Shown here piece by piece: positions 30,744 to 39,832 of a stretch of 64,000 nt of DNA. A model generated the notes under the pieces. That model was not told where the DNA came from and did not search any database. It worked only from the letters and a program-made list of their open reading frames with translations. A program made the position numbers and the translations under genes. Source of the DNA: an uncultured Eubacteriales bacterium (GTDB lineage Bacteria > Bacillota > Clostridia > Oscillospirales > CAG-272); the NCBI GenBank assembly GCA_934467415.1, contig CAKSLQ010000009.1:45533-109532 (forward strand), written 5' to 3'. Positions within the stretch are counted from its first letter, which is position 1; the number at the start of each line of letters is the position of its first letter.

Positions 30744-31859
30744 ATGGCAGTCACAAAGAAGAAAGCAAAGCCGGTCGAGGAGACCGGAGACCCGGTTGCC
30801 GATAAGCAGAAGGCGCTGTCCACGGCGCTCGGCCAGATCGAAAAGAACTACGGCAAGGGCGCGATCATGAAGCTCGGCGAGGGGCTGAATGTGGATGTGG
30901 ACGCCATCTCCACGGGTTCGATCTCGCTTGACCTTGCGCTCGGCGTCGGCGGCGTGCCGCGCGGACGCATCGTCGAGATCTACGGGCCGGAATCCTCCGG
31001 TAAGACCACGGTTGCCCTGCACATCATTGCCGAGGCGCAGAAGGCGGGCGGCGAGGCGGCGTTCATCGACGCGGAGCACGCGCTCGATCCGCACTATGCC
31101 AAGAAGCTCGGCGTCAACATCAACAATCTGCTTGTGTCCCAGCCCGACTGCGGCGAGGACGCGCTCTCCATCGCGGACGCGCTGGCGCGTTCGGGTGCGA
31201 TCGACGTCATCGTCATCGACTCGGTCGCGGCGCTCGTGCCGCGCCAGGAGATTGACGGCGACATGGGCGCGTCGCATGTGGGTCTTCAGGCGCGCCTGAT
31301 GTCGCAGGCCATGCGCAAGCTGTCCGGCGTCATCGCGAAGAACAACTGCGTCGTCGTCTTCATCAACCAGCTGCGCGACAAGGTGGGCGTCATGTACGGC
31401 TCGCCCGAGGTCACCAGCGGCGGCAACGCGCTGAAGTATTACGCCTCCGTGCGCATCGACGTGCGCAAAAAGGAGCCGCTCAAGCTGGCAAACGGCGAGA
31501 TCTACGGCAACCATGTCCGCGTCAAGGTCGTGAAGAACAAGGTTTCGTCGCCGTTCCGCACGGCGGATTTTGACATCCTGTTCGGCAAGGGCATCTCCAA
31601 GAACAGCGAGCTGCTTGAGCTCGGCGAAAAGCTCGACATCATCAAGAAGAGCGGCTCGTGGTTCTCCTACGGCGAGGATCGCATCGGGCAGGGCAAGGAC
31701 AACGCGCGCAAGTTCCTCGACCAGAACCCGGAGGTCGCCGCCGAGATCGAGGCCAAGGTGCGCGCCGCCGCCAAGCCGGAGCTGCTCGAGGAAGAGCCCG
31801 AGGCGGCGTTTGAGCTGGACGACGAATTTGACGTCCGCGACTTTGAAGTCGATGGATGA
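30744..31859 (+). CDS. recA: recombinase RecA
   Basis: 371 residues. Walker A GPESSGKTT, the ATPase segment DSVAALVPRQEIDGDMG, the loop FINQLRDKVGVMYG and the KNKVSSPFRTADFDI region are all present. A poly-acidic C-terminal tail (EEEPEAAFELDDEFD) is typical. RecA forms filaments on single-stranded DNA for recombination and SOS induction. RBS CGGAGG is 6-7 bases ahead of the ATG. I looked for a Gram-positive LexA box in the 450-base upstream gap and saw none. recX overlaps the stop by 8 bases. Confidence 0.98.
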   Translation: MAVTKKKAKPVEETGDPVADKQKALSTALGQIEKNYGKGAIMKLGEGLNVDVDAISTGSISLDLALGVGGVPRGRIVEIYGPESSGKTTVALHIIAEAQKAGGEAAFIDAEHALDPHYAKKLGVNINNLLVSQPDCGEDALSIADALARSGAIDVIVIDSVAALVPRQEIDGDMGASHVGLQARLMSQAMRKLSGVIAKNNCVVVFINQLRDKVGVMYGSPEVTSGGNALKYYASVRIDVRKKEPLKLANGEIYGNHVRVKVVKNKVSSPFRTADFDILFGKGISKNSELLELGEKLDIIKKSGSWFSYGEDRIGQGKDNARKFLDQNPEVAAEIEAKVRAAAKPELLEEEPEAAFELDDEFDVRDFEVDG

Positions 31860-32454
31860 TTTCGCCTGCACCGTCACGCGGCTGACTTCCGCGGACGGCG
31901 GCGACGGCGTGCGGCTCACGCTCGCCGACTTTCCGGACGGCGAGGGGCGGACGCTGACGGTTTCGGCGGACGACTTTCTCGCGATGCACATCGCGCGCGG
32001 CGCGATGGATGCAGACACGCTTGCCGCCGTCACCGCGGCGGCGGGGCGGTACGCCGCGCTGCGCGCGGCGATCCGGATGCTTTCGGCGGGGCAGTGCAGC
32101 CGCCGTCGGCTGTATGAGAAGCTGCGCGCGCGCCGCATCCCGGACGCGGACGCGGCTTTCGCGGTGGAGACCGCCTATGCAAACGGGTACATCGACGAGG
32201 ACTGGCAGCTGAAAAGCTACATCCGCACGCTGACCGCGCAAAAGCAGTACGGCCCGCGAAGGCTTCACGCGGCGCTCGCCGCAAAAGGCTATCGCGGCGA
32301 CGATATCCGCCGCGCGATGGAGGAAAACTTCGGCGCGGAGGAGATCCGCGCGGCAAGGCGCGCCTTTCTCGAAAAGAAGTTCGGCAAGACTGCGCCCGAG
32401 ACGCGCGAGGAGGCCGCCGCCATGCGGCAGGCGTTGTATAAGCAGGGGTTTTAG
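31852..32454 (+). CDS. recX: RecA regulator RecX
   Basis: 200 residues starting MDDFACTVTRL at an ATG inside the last codons of recA. Three-helix repeats of the RecX family are visible: ALRAAIRMLSAGQCSRRRL, then YEKLRAR, ...AYANGYIDEDWQLKSYIRTL, and GPRRLHAALAAKGYRGDDI. RecX binds along RecA filaments and limits their activity. The overlap argues for co-translation with recA. The extended N-terminus (about 60 residues of beta-like sequence) is common in Firmicute RecX. Confidence 0.92.
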   Translation: MDDFACTVTRLTSADGGDGVRLTLADFPDGEGRTLTVSADDFLAMHIARGAMDADTLAAVTAAAGRYAALRAAIRMLSAGQCSRRRLYEKLRARRIPDADAAFAVETAYANGYIDEDWQLKSYIRTLTAQKQYGPRRLHAALAAKGYRGDDIRRAMEENFGAEEIRAARRAFLEKKFGKTAPETREEAAAMRQALYKQGF

Positions 32455-32481
32455 GGATGGCGCGGGGTATGCTGTAATAAA

Positions 32482-32688
32482 GGCTTCCCCCTTGGGGGAA
32501 GCTGTCGCCGTAGGCGACTGATGAGGGGTAGCCATTCGACAGAATGGCGTCTCTACAGCACAGAATGAGACTGCACAGACGGATGCTTACGCATCCTACC
32601 CCTCATCCGGTGCGCGTGATGTTTCCCGCAAGGGAAACTCATTAGGAACGCTTGCGTTCCGTACCACCTTCCCCCAAGGGGGAAGGCT
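32482..32688. repeat. B-frame repeat with D core and E insert
   Basis: Left terminal hairpin, slot GTCGCCgtaGGCGAC, GATGAGG, D core, CCTCATCC, then an E insert in the right slot (GTTTCCCgcaaGGGAAAC, GGAACGCttGCGTTCC), and CTTCCCCCAAGGGGGAAGG. It combines a non-standard core and a slot insert in one copy. Confidence 0.88.
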
Positions 32689-32751
32689 AAGGTACGCACA
32701 AGCCCGGCAGGGCGCCGTCTGTCTCCAGCATTGTACACAAACAACTTTTTT

Positions 32752-32961
32752 ACCTCCCTCGGTGAGGGAGGGGGGGCCGCGTCAGCGGTGGAAGGAGTCT
32801 TGCTCTCTGCAAAACTCCCCCAGTCGGCTAACGCCGACAGCCCCCCTTGCACAGGGGAGCCGTAGGGGCGACCATCGGTCGCCCGCACCCTTGCGCAAAC
32901 TATATAGGGCTCCTCCTGACGGGGGAGCTGTCGCCGAACGGCGACTGAGGGAGAGATAACG
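32752..32961. repeat. A-frame variants and C palindrome upstream of rimO
   Basis: 32752-32862: ends CTCCCTCGGTGAGGGAG and CCCCTTGCACAGGGG, core GGAAGGAGTCTTGC...GCAAAACTCCCCC, slots CCGCgtcaGCGG and GTCGGCtaaCGCCGAC. 32863-32885: C palindrome. 32909-32961: left half with CTCCTCCTGACGGGGGAG and slot GTCGCCgaaCGGCGAC. These account for most of the gap 32455-33084; I see no clear promoter for rimO. Confidence 0.75.
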
Positions 32962-33084
32962 AAAGGCAAAACGGGTCGTCGAGGCGCCGACCCCTACCGG
33001 TTGGTACGGTTTTTAACATCCCATAGGGCGCCATTTGCCACCCCAACCCAACCACAAACAAAGATTTTATTACCCGGAGATACC

Positions 33085-34407
33085 ATGAAAATCGGATTTG
33101 TATCGCTCGGCTGTTCCAAGAATCTTGTGGACACCGAGGTCATGCTGAAACGGCTCGCCGACGCGGGCTACACCATCACGCCCGACGAGACCGAGGCGGA
33201 CATCATCGTCGTCAACACCTGCGGCTTCATCCAGAGTGCCAAGGAGGAGGCCATCGACAACATCCTCGACGTCGCCTGGCTGAAGAAGAACCGCTCGCTG
33301 AAGGGCATCATCGCCACCGGCTGCCTCGTGGAACGCTACCGCGAGCAGGTGCTCGAGGAGATGCCCGAGGTGGACGCGGCGCTCGGCACCGGCTCGTATC
33401 ACAAGATCGTCGAGGCGGTCGAGGCCGTTGCGCGCGGGGAGAAATACGCCTCCTTCGAGGACAAAAACGAAGCGCCGCTCGGCGGCGAGCGCATCGTCAC
33501 CACGCCCCCCTACACGGCCTACCTCAAGGTCGCCGAGGGCTGCGACAACCGCTGCACCTACTGCGCCATTCCGCTCATCCGCGGCAGAATGCGTTCCCGC
33601 CGCATCGAGGACGTCGTCGCCGAGGCCAAGGCGCTTGAAAAAATCGGCGTCAAGGAGCTCAACATCATCGCGCAGGACACCTCGCGCTACGGGCTCGACC
33701 TCTACGGCAAGTACATGCTGCCCGAGCTGGTGCAAAAAATTCTTGCCGAGACGCAGATCCCGTGGATCCGTCTGCTCTACCTCTATCCCGACAAGATCAC
33801 GGACGAGCTGGTCGCCGTCATCCGCGACAACGACCGCGTCTGCAAGTATGTTGACCTCCCGGTGCAGCACGTCAGCGACACCGTGCTTGCGCGCATGAAC
33901 CGCCACGGCGACGGGGCGGTCGTCCGTGCCGCGGTGGAAAAAATTCGCCGCGAGATCCCGGGCGTGACCCTGCGCACCACGGCGATCGTCGGCTTCCCCG
34001 GCGAGACCGAGGAACAGTTTGCCGAGCTGTGCGAATTTGTCAAGGAGACCGGATTTGACCGCTTCGGCGCGTTCACCTACTCGCCCGAGGAGGGGACGCC
34101 CGCCGCCGAATTTCCGGATCAGATCGACGAGCAGGTCAAGCAGGATCGCTACGACACGCTCATGGCGGTGCAGCTCGCCGTCTCGGAGAAAAAGATGCAG
34201 GAGCGGCTCGGCGACGTCGTCGAGGTGCTCTGCGAGGGCTATGACCACGTCGCGGGTGTGCAGTACGGCCGCAGCCGTGCCGACGCGCCCGACGTGGACG
34301 GCAAGGTCTATTTCACGTCGGCAAAGAAGCTGCCCGAGGGCGTTTTCGTCAACGTGAAGATCACCAAGGCGCTGGATTACGACCTGTTCGGCGAAGCCGT
34401 CAGGTGA
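33085..34407 (+). CDS. rimO: ribosomal protein S12 methylthiotransferase RimO
   Basis: 440 residues from the ATG preceded by CCGGAGA. The N-terminal UPF0004 domain opens MKIGFVSLGCSKNLVDTEVM. The radical-SAM cluster motif CDNRCTYCAIP and a C-terminal TRAM domain (DVVEVLCEGYDHVAGV...GKVYF) are present. RimO adds a methylthio group to an Asp of protein S12. SLGCSKNLVDTE, TCGFIQSAKEEAIDNI and the IPLIRGRMRSR segment point to RimO rather than MiaB. pgsA follows after 10 bases, so the two form an operon. Confidence 0.95.
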   Translation: MKIGFVSLGCSKNLVDTEVMLKRLADAGYTITPDETEADIIVVNTCGFIQSAKEEAIDNILDVAWLKKNRSLKGIIATGCLVERYREQVLEEMPEVDAALGTGSYHKIVEAVEAVARGEKYASFEDKNEAPLGGERIVTTPPYTAYLKVAEGCDNRCTYCAIPLIRGRMRSRRIEDVVAEAKALEKIGVKELNIIAQDTSRYGLDLYGKYMLPELVQKILAETQIPWIRLLYLYPDKITDELVAVIRDNDRVCKYVDLPVQHVSDTVLARMNRHGDGAVVRAAVEKIRREIPGVTLRTTAIVGFPGETEEQFAELCEFVKETGFDRFGAFTYSPEEGTPAAEFPDQIDEQVKQDRYDTLMAVQLAVSEKKMQERLGDVVEVLCEGYDHVAGVQYGRSRADAPDVDGKVYFTSAKKLPEGVFVNVKITKALDYDLFGEAVR

Positions 34408-34417
34408 GGAGGACAAT

Positions 34418-34987
34418 ATGAAGCTCAATCTTCCGAATAAGCTCACGATGATGCGGGTGCTGCTCGTCCCGGTGTTTCTCGCCCTCATCACGATTCCCGA
34501 GAATCTCTATGTCGCCTGCATCGGCGGCGCGGCGGTGTTCGCCATCGCGTCGATCACCGATATGCTGGACGGCAAGATCGCGCGCCGCCGCGGGCTGATT
34601 ACCGATTTCGGCAAGTTCATGGACCCGCTGGCGGATAAGCTCATGGTGTTCGGCGCGATGCTGGGCATTCTTTGCCGCATGGAGGCGATCCGCCCTTTGT
34701 TTGTCTGGGCGGCGTTCATCGTCATTTTCCGCGAGCTGGCGGTCACCTCGATGCGCCTCGTCGTCGCGGGCAAGTCGGGCGAGGTCATCGCCGCCAAGAT
34801 GATCGGCAAGATCAAGACCTGCACGCAGATCGCGGCGGTTCTCGTGATTCTGCTGGAACCCGCATGGCAGCCGATTTTTGCAACGGGCAATCTGCTCAGC
34901 TATGTTTTCATGGCGGCGATGGCGCTCATCACGGTCATCTCCGGCGTGGATTATCTGAAGTCCTACTGGAAGTACATCCGGCCGTAA
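34418..34987 (+). CDS. pgsA: CDP-diacylglycerol-glycerol-3-phosphate phosphatidyltransferase
   Basis: 189 residues. The CDP-alcohol phosphotransferase signature D-G-x2-A-R-x8-G-x3-D-x3-D is visible in MLDGKIARRRGLITDFGKFM then DPLADK. Four to five transmembrane segments surround it, and MKLNLPNKLTMMRVLLVPVF is a typical PgsA opening. The enzyme makes phosphatidylglycerophosphate, the precursor of phosphatidylglycerol, at the membrane. GAGGAGG lies 5-6 bases before the ATG. Confidence 0.93.
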   Translation: MKLNLPNKLTMMRVLLVPVFLALITIPENLYVACIGGAAVFAIASITDMLDGKIARRRGLITDFGKFMDPLADKLMVFGAMLGILCRMEAIRPLFVWAAFIVIFRELAVTSMRLVVAGKSGEVIAAKMIGKIKTCTQIAAVLVILLEPAWQPIFATGNLLSYVFMAAMALITVISGVDYLKSYWKYIRP

Positions 34988-35001
34988 GTTTTAATGAAAC
35001 C

Positions 35002-35163
35002 GTAGGGGCGACCATCGGTCGCCCGCATCCGTGCGCATTCTAACCAAGCCTCCCTTGTGCAAAGGGAGGTGTCATGCAGAGCATGACGGAGGGATTGTTA
35101 CATAGGTACAGAACAACCCCTCAGACGGCTATCGCCGCCAGCTCCCCTTGCACAGGGGAGCCG
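35002..35163. repeat. C palindrome and A-frame repeat
   Basis: GTAGGGGCGACCATCGGTCG then CCCG (35002-35027). A-frame (35048-35163) with slots TCATGcagagCATGA and GACGGCtatcGCCG; the second slot is only partly paired. The pyrR RBS begins 13 bases after its end. I see no PyrR-type attenuator in this gap. Confidence 0.85.
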
Positions 35164-35189
35164 AACTTTGCCACCCGAGGAGGTTTATT

Positions 35190-35735
35190 ATGGAAACCGA
35201 AAAGCAGATCAAGGCGACAGTCATGGATGACGCGGCGCTCGGCCGCGCGCTCACGCGCATCGCGCATGAGATTCTCGAGCGCAACCGCGGCGCGGAAAAC
35301 GTTGCGCTGATCGGCATTCGCCGCCGCGGTGTGCCGCTGGCAGCCCGCATCGCGGAGAAAATGACGGCGATCGAGGGGACGGCGCCCGCCGTCGGCGAGG
35401 TGGACATCACGTTTTACCGCGACGACCTCACCACGCGCAGCGAACAGCCGGTGCTGAACGCCACGCGCATCGACTTTGACATTACGGGCAAGGACGTGGT
35501 GCTGGTGGACGACGTGATCTTCACCGGGCGCACCGTCCGCGCGGCGATGGAAGCGGTGTTTGACCTCGGCAGACCGCGCACCGTGCAGCTTGCCGTGCTC
35601 ATCGACCGCGGCCTGCGCGAGCTGCCGTTCCGCCCGGATTTCGTGGGCAAAAACGTGCCCACCCGCCACAGCGAGCTGATCTCGGTCAGCCTCCGCGAGA
35701 TCGACGGCGAGGACAGGGTCACCATCAAGGAATAA
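35190..35735 (+). CDS. pyrR: PyrR bifunctional regulator / uracil phosphoribosyltransferase
   Basis: 181 residues, the usual length. The PRPP-binding loop VVLVDDVIFTGRTVRAA is intact, and the flanking IGIRRRGVPLAARIAEK and ITFYRDDLTTR are PyrR signatures. PyrR binds pyr mRNA to control attenuation in response to UMP and also has weak UPRT activity. Here it stands alone: no pyrimidine biosynthesis genes adjoin it in the window. The start is the ATG after CGAGGAGG; an upstream in-frame ATG lies inside the repeat and is rejected. Confidence 0.94.
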   Translation: METEKQIKATVMDDAALGRALTRIAHEILERNRGAENVALIGIRRRGVPLAARIAEKMTAIEGTAPAVGEVDITFYRDDLTTRSEQPVLNATRIDFDITGKDVVLVDDVIFTGRTVRAAMEAVFDLGRPRTVQLAVLIDRGLRELPFRPDFVGKNVPTRHSELISVSLREIDGEDRVTIKE

Positions 35736-35747
35736 GATAAAACGGAG

Positions 35748-35786
35748 AAGACGCGGGGGAAGCCGAAAGCTTCCCCCGCGCCTTTT
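35748..35786 (+). terminator. terminator of pyrR
   Basis: GCGGGGGAAGC/GCTTCCCCCGC followed by CTTTTG, about 15 bases after the stop. The stem resembles a B-type terminal hairpin, so a repeat fragment may have been recruited as terminator. Confidence 0.7.
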
Positions 35787-35811
35787 GTCCGGGAAGGCTA
35801 AGATACATTCA

Positions 35812-36047
35812 GGCTTCCCCTTTGGGGAGAGCTGTACGGGACGCAAAGCGTCCCGCGGAGTTTTCCCGATGGGAAAACATCCCAAGCGTAGCGACTGATG
35901 AGGGATTGATGTAAGCAGGGCATCGCACTGTGCTGTGCCGGCTGTCTGCAAGCCCTCATCCACCGCTGGGCGTGATGTTTCCCGTAAGGGAAACTCATTG
36001 GAAACGCTTTGCGTTTCCGTCCCCGTCTTCCCCAACGGGGAAGGCTA
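35812..36047. repeat. B-frame repeat with F and E inserts
   Basis: Left slot: F insert, GGGACGCaaaGCGTCCC and GTTTTCCcgatGGGAAAAC. Standard core. Right slot: E insert, GTTTCCCgtaaGGGAAAC and GGAAACGCtttGCGTTTCC. Both slots are enlarged, making it one of the longest copies. With a lone hairpin at 36077-36095 it fills the gap 35736-36150. Confidence 0.88.
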
Positions 36048-36149
36048 ATTCAGAACGGTACGGTGCGTTTCTTTGGTTTCCCCACCGGGGAAGGCTTGCC
36101 ACCATTTTCGACCGCCTGTTCCCGAAAACGGACTTCTCCCGGAAAACCG

Positions 36150-36178
36150 TTGCGGCCGCCGCCGCGCAGTGCTACAAT
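36150..36178 (+). promoter_or_regulatory. possible promoter of the 36.2-kb gene
   Basis: TTGCGG (36150-36155), 17-base spacer, TACAAT (36173-36178), about 30 bases before the start codon. Confidence 0.45.
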
Positions 36179-36209
36179 AAAGAAAAATGCAGCTTCGGGG
36201 AGACTATCT

Positions 36210-38183
36210 ATGATCGAATTTCTGAAAAACAACACCGAGACGCTTGTCTGCATGGACGGCGCGGCCATTGCCCGCATTCCCGCGGCGGCGGGGGCGGCCG
36301 ACAGCTTTGAGGCCATCGAGGACGGCGTGTGGAAATGGACGCGCAGGACCGCCGCGCCGACGGCGCACATGCGCATGACGGTCATCGCCGCGACGGCCGA
36401 CTTCACGATGATTCCCGGCATCAGCTACGGCGGCAACGGCTGGGGAACCACGCCCGAGTACGTCGGCGACCGCGCCGAGGACGGCACGCCCTGGAGCTTC
36501 GCCTCGCACCGCGCGACGATCCCCTCCTGCACCTACAGCGAAAACGACCGCGCGAGCCTTGCGCTCTTTGCCGCCGACCCGGACGACTCCACCGCCTGCT
36601 CGCTCTATAAGACCGACGACGGCGAAAACCATGTGCTGATCTTCCCCGAGGAGGAGCGGCCGAAGACCTTGCAGCGCCATTTCTGGGGCGATGCGTTTGT
36701 CGGCGAAATGCAGCCGGCCGACACCTTCTGCGCGATCCTCTGCGTCTGGCCGTCGGACGGCACGCGGCACCGCTATGCGCCGCTCTGCGACTTCGCCTGG
36801 CGCTTCTTCGGGCATTCGCTTGCCGCGCCGAAGTCCGCGCGCGAGCTCTACCGCCTCTCCATCGCCTACTGCCGCTACCTGTTCGAGCGCGAACGCGACG
36901 GCTTTGCCGGCTTCACGATGGGCGCGCAGTGGCATCTCGGCATCACCGCCTATCAGAAGACGCTGCATCGCTACGAGATCAGCTGGGTCGGGCAGAGCGC
37001 GTCCATGGCGAACGCCTACATCCACGACTATCTCATGACCGGCGACCGCGAGAAGCTGGACATCGCCCTCGAGGTGCATGACAGCTGGCTGCGCGCCGGG
37101 CGTTTCCCCGCCGGGCACGTCGCCGCGCGGCTGGATTTTGACCCCTGGCTGAACGACAGCTATCCCGCCGACTACGAGCCGGATCGCTGGAAGATCGGCG
37201 AATGCACCTACGAGACGCACCTCGCCTGGCGCGGCAAGACCTTCCGCCGCGACCAAAACGGCCGCATTCTGCTCTCGCACGACGCCTGCAACAACGGCGG
37301 TGCCGCCGACGGCTACTTCGAGGCCTACGACCTCCTCAAGGAGGCGGGCATCGACAAGCCGGAATACCTCGCCGCCGCCTACGGCATCTGCGATTTTGCG
37401 CTGCAAAATCAGAACGATGCGGGCGCGTTTGCAAAGTCGTGGGACGAGAACGGCAAGGTGCTCGCCGCGCGCGGCACGGTCGGCGCGTTCCTCATCCTGC
37501 CGCTCGTCACCGCCTACAAAAAGAGCGAAAACGAGGGCTATCTCACCGCCGCCGAGCGCGCGTTTGCCTATTACTACGGCGCGCTTGTGCGCGACGGCTT
37601 CACCACGGCGGGCGCGCTCGACACCTACTGCATCGACAAGGAGTCGGCAAGCCCGATGCTCCGCGCCGCGCTCGCGCTCTACGACGTCACGGGCGACCGC
37701 GCCTATGTCGCCGCCGCCGAGAAGATCGCGTGGTATCTTGCGACCTGGACGATGCACTTCACGGTGAAATACCCGGCGGACTCCATGCTCGGCAAAATGG
37801 GCTGGGACACGTTCGGCCTGACCTCGGTCTCCACCGCGCATCAGGCGCTCGACCAGTACGCCCTGCGCGATGTGCAGTCCTTCCTGCGGCTGTACGAGCT
37901 TACCGGGTGCGTCCAGTGGCGCGAACGCGCCGTCGCCTTCTGGTGCGCGGCCTGCCAGTGCATCTCGGACGGCACGATGTATGTGAACGGCCGCCTGCGC
38001 CCCGCGGGTGCGCAGGATGAGGCGATTTTCCACACCCGTTGGGGTCGCCACGGCGTCGAGCCGTTCCGCCCCTCGCAGTGGCTGCCCGCATGGCCCTGCG
38101 CGTTCCGCCTCGAAAATCTCCGGCAGATGTCCGATTGGTCGGTTCTCGACGCCGGGCTTGCAGAGATCAAGCGGAAGAAGTAA
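36210..38183 (+). CDS. alpha/alpha-barrel-like protein, possible carbohydrate-active
   Basis: 657 residues from an ATG with GGGGAG 7-8 bases ahead. Residues 1-230 look beta-rich (FTMIPGISYGGNGWGTTPEY). Residues 240-650 contain repeated helix pairs with aromatic residues, such as YLAAAYGICDFALQNQN, YLTAAERAFAYYYGALV and AYVAAAEKIAWYLATWTM. That pattern is typical of six-hairpin glycosidase-like folds. Acidic residues in conserved-looking loops (WLNDSYPADYEPD, CNNGGAADGYFE) could be catalytic. I cannot assign a glycoside hydrolase family. There is no signal peptide, so it is probably cytoplasmic. It is a single-gene unit followed on the opposite strand by an amino-acid transporter. Confidence 0.78.
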   Translation: MIEFLKNNTETLVCMDGAAIARIPAAAGAADSFEAIEDGVWKWTRRTAAPTAHMRMTVIAATADFTMIPGISYGGNGWGTTPEYVGDRAEDGTPWSFASHRATIPSCTYSENDRASLALFAADPDDSTACSLYKTDDGENHVLIFPEEERPKTLQRHFWGDAFVGEMQPADTFCAILCVWPSDGTRHRYAPLCDFAWRFFGHSLAAPKSARELYRLSIAYCRYLFERERDGFAGFTMGAQWHLGITAYQKTLHRYEISWVGQSASMANAYIHDYLMTGDREKLDIALEVHDSWLRAGRFPAGHVAARLDFDPWLNDSYPADYEPDRWKIGECTYETHLAWRGKTFRRDQNGRILLSHDACNNGGAADGYFEAYDLLKEAGIDKPEYLAAAYGICDFALQNQNDAGAFAKSWDENGKVLAARGTVGAFLILPLVTAYKKSENEGYLTAAERAFAYYYGALVRDGFTTAGALDTYCIDKESASPMLRAALALYDVTGDRAYVAAAEKIAWYLATWTMHFTVKYPADSMLGKMGWDTFGLTSVSTAHQALDQYALRDVQSFLRLYELTGCVQWRERAVAFWCAACQCISDGTMYVNGRLRPAGAQDEAIFHTRWGRHGVEPFRPSQWLPAWPCAFRLENLRQMSDWSVLDAGLAEIKRKK

Positions 38184-38274
38184 GCGCAGGAAAAGCGGCG
38201 GGAGACAGACGGCGCACGACGGTATGTATGCATCTTCTGCGAACCTCTACCGAAAACATCTTCCCCCCACACGC

Positions 38275-38317
38275 AAAACACCCCCGGGCTTTCGGATGAA
38301 AGCCTCGGGGGTGTTCC
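38275..38317 (-). terminator. terminator of the amino-acid ABC operon
   Basis: AACACCCCCGAGGCTTTC/GAAAGCCCGGGGGTGTT on the minus strand followed by TTG, ten bases after the glnQ-like stop. Confidence 0.85.
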
Positions 38318-38326
38318 TATCATTTT

Positions 38327-39058
38327 TTACAGCACGCAGGAGAGGAACTCCTTGGTGCGGGGGTTCTGCGGGTCGGTGAAGATTTCCTCGGGCGTGCCCT
38401 CCTCGACGATGACGCCGTCCGCCATGAAAATCACGCGGTCGGCCACGTCGCGGGCAAAGCCCATCTCGTGCGTGACGACGATCATCGTCATGCCCGCCGC
38501 CGCCAGCTCCTTCATGACCGCCAGCACCTCGCCCACCATCTCGGGGTCGAGCGCGCTTGTCGGCTCGTCAAAGAGCATGATGTCGGGATTCATCGCCAGT
38601 GACCGCGCGATGGCCACGCGCTGCTGCTGACCGCCCGAAAGCTGATGCGGATAGGCGTCCGCCTTGTCGGAAAGGCCGACACGCGCGAGAAGCTCCTTCG
38701 CCTTGGTCTTCGCCTCCGCCTTGGTCATCTTCTTCAGCTCGACCGGCGCAAACATGATGTTCTCAAGCACGGTGTAGTTGGAGAACAGGTTGAAACTCTG
38801 GAACACCATGCCGATGTTCTCGCGCACCTTGTTGATGTTGGTCTTCTTATCGGTGATGACCGCGTCGTCCACGATGATCTCGCCGCCGGTCGGCTCCTCG
38901 AGCCGATTGAGGCAGCGGAGCAGGGTGGACTTGCCCGAGCCGGACGGCCCGATGATGCAGACGACCTCGCCCTCGGTGACGGTGAGGTCGATGCCGCAAA
39001 GCACCTCGAGCTTGTCAAAGTGCTTGACCAGATTTCTGACCTTAACCTTTTCTGTCAT
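38327..39058 (-). CDS. polar amino-acid ABC transporter ATP-binding protein
   Basis: 243 residues. Walker A GPSGSGKSTLLRCLN, Q-loop VFQSFNLFSNYTVLENIM, signature LSGGQQQRVAIARSLAM, Walker B IMLFDEPTSALDPEMV and the switch His in VTHEMGFARDVAD are all intact. The sequence is of the GlnQ/ArtP/TcyC class that energises uptake of polar amino acids. It overlaps the permease gene by 17 bases and is last in the operon. Confidence 0.95.
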   Translation of the reverse strand: MTEKVKVRNLVKHFDKLEVLCGIDLTVTEGEVVCIIGPSGSGKSTLLRCLNRLEEPTGGEIIVDDAVITDKKTNINKVRENIGMVFQSFNLFSNYTVLENIMFAPVELKKMTKAEAKTKAKELLARVGLSDKADAYPHQLSGGQQQRVAIARSLAMNPDIMLFDEPTSALDPEMVGEVLAVMKELAAAGMTMIVVTHEMGFARDVADRVIFMADGVIVEEGTPEEIFTDPQNPRTKEFLSCVL

Positions 39059-39722
39059 AGCTCATCCTCTTTTCAATGCGGCGGGACAGCACCATCAGGA
39101 GCGAAATCACCACAAGATAGAGTGCGCCGACATAAACATAGGTTGCAAAGAAGCTGTAGGTCGAGCCGACATACTGCTTTGCGCGATTGACCACCTCGGC
39201 AAGGCCGATGACCGACAGGATCGAGGTGTCCTTGACCGTGATGATAAACTGGTTGACCAGCGAGGGAATGGCGATCTTGAACGCCTGCGGCAGCACCACG
39301 CGCAGCATCGTCTTTGCGGACGAAAGCCCGAGACTGCGCGCCGCCTCGGTCTGCCCCCTCGGCACGGCCTGAATGCCGCCGCGGAAGATCTCCGAGATGT
39401 ACGCGCCCGCGTTGAGGCTGAGCGTGATTGCGCCCGCCGCAAACGGCGTCAGCGTAAAGGCCGTCCCCGTCATCACCTTGACCAGCTGCGGGATTGCGTA
39501 GAACACGAAAAATGCCTGGACAAGCATCGGCGTGCCGCGGATCAGCCAGACATAGACGGCAGAGATCGCGCGCAGAACCGGGTTCTTTGCCATGCCCATG
39601 ATGCAGGACAGAAAGCCGATCACCATGCCGAGGGCGATCGCCAGAAGCGCGATGCCGATGGTCAGCTTCAGTCCGTTCAGAAGAAGCGGGGTCGCTTCAT
39701 GAAACACTTTTACAAAATCCAT
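39042..39722 (-). CDS. polar amino-acid ABC transporter permease
   Basis: 226 residues from MDFVKVFHEATPLLLNGLKL. About five transmembrane helices and the EAA loop (GQTEAARSLGLSSAKTMLRV) of HisM/GlnP-type permeases are present. I prefer the ATG at 39722; the longer frame up to 39773 adds a basic stretch lacking homology-like features, and it lies near a hairpin. Only one permease gene is present, so the membrane channel is probably a homodimer. Confidence 0.93.
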   Translation of the reverse strand: MDFVKVFHEATPLLLNGLKLTIGIALLAIALGMVIGFLSCIMGMAKNPVLRAISAVYVWLIRGTPMLVQAFFVFYAIPQLVKVMTGTAFTLTPFAAGAITLSLNAGAYISEIFRGGIQAVPRGQTEAARSLGLSSAKTMLRVVLPQAFKIAIPSLVNQFIITVKDTSILSVIGLAEVVNRAKQYVGSTYSFFATYVYVGALYLVVISLLMVLSRRIEKRMSYDRKG

Positions 39723-39775
39723 AAGTCTGCGTGCCCGCCGGACGGCGGCTCCTTTACTTCCGATAGATACCAAAA

Positions 39776-39807
39776 TTTAGGATGGCGCGAAAACGCGCCA
39801 TCCTAAA
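39776..39807 (-). terminator. intercistronic hairpin in the ABC operon
   Basis: A perfect 14-base stem TTTAGGATGGCGCG/CGCGCCATCCTAAA with an AAAA loop (TTTT on the coding strand), lying between the binding-protein gene and the permease gene. A short T run follows. It is likely a partial terminator or mRNA-stabilising stem that makes the binding protein more abundant than the membrane parts. Confidence 0.7.
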
Positions 39808-39832
39808 CCGAACAAACTGGTTTGCGGGGCAA

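Noticed and set aside
34988..35189. PyrR-responsive attenuator before pyrR
   Set aside because: The hairpins there are a standard A-frame and a C palindrome; no PyrR-binding loop or T-run terminator is visible.
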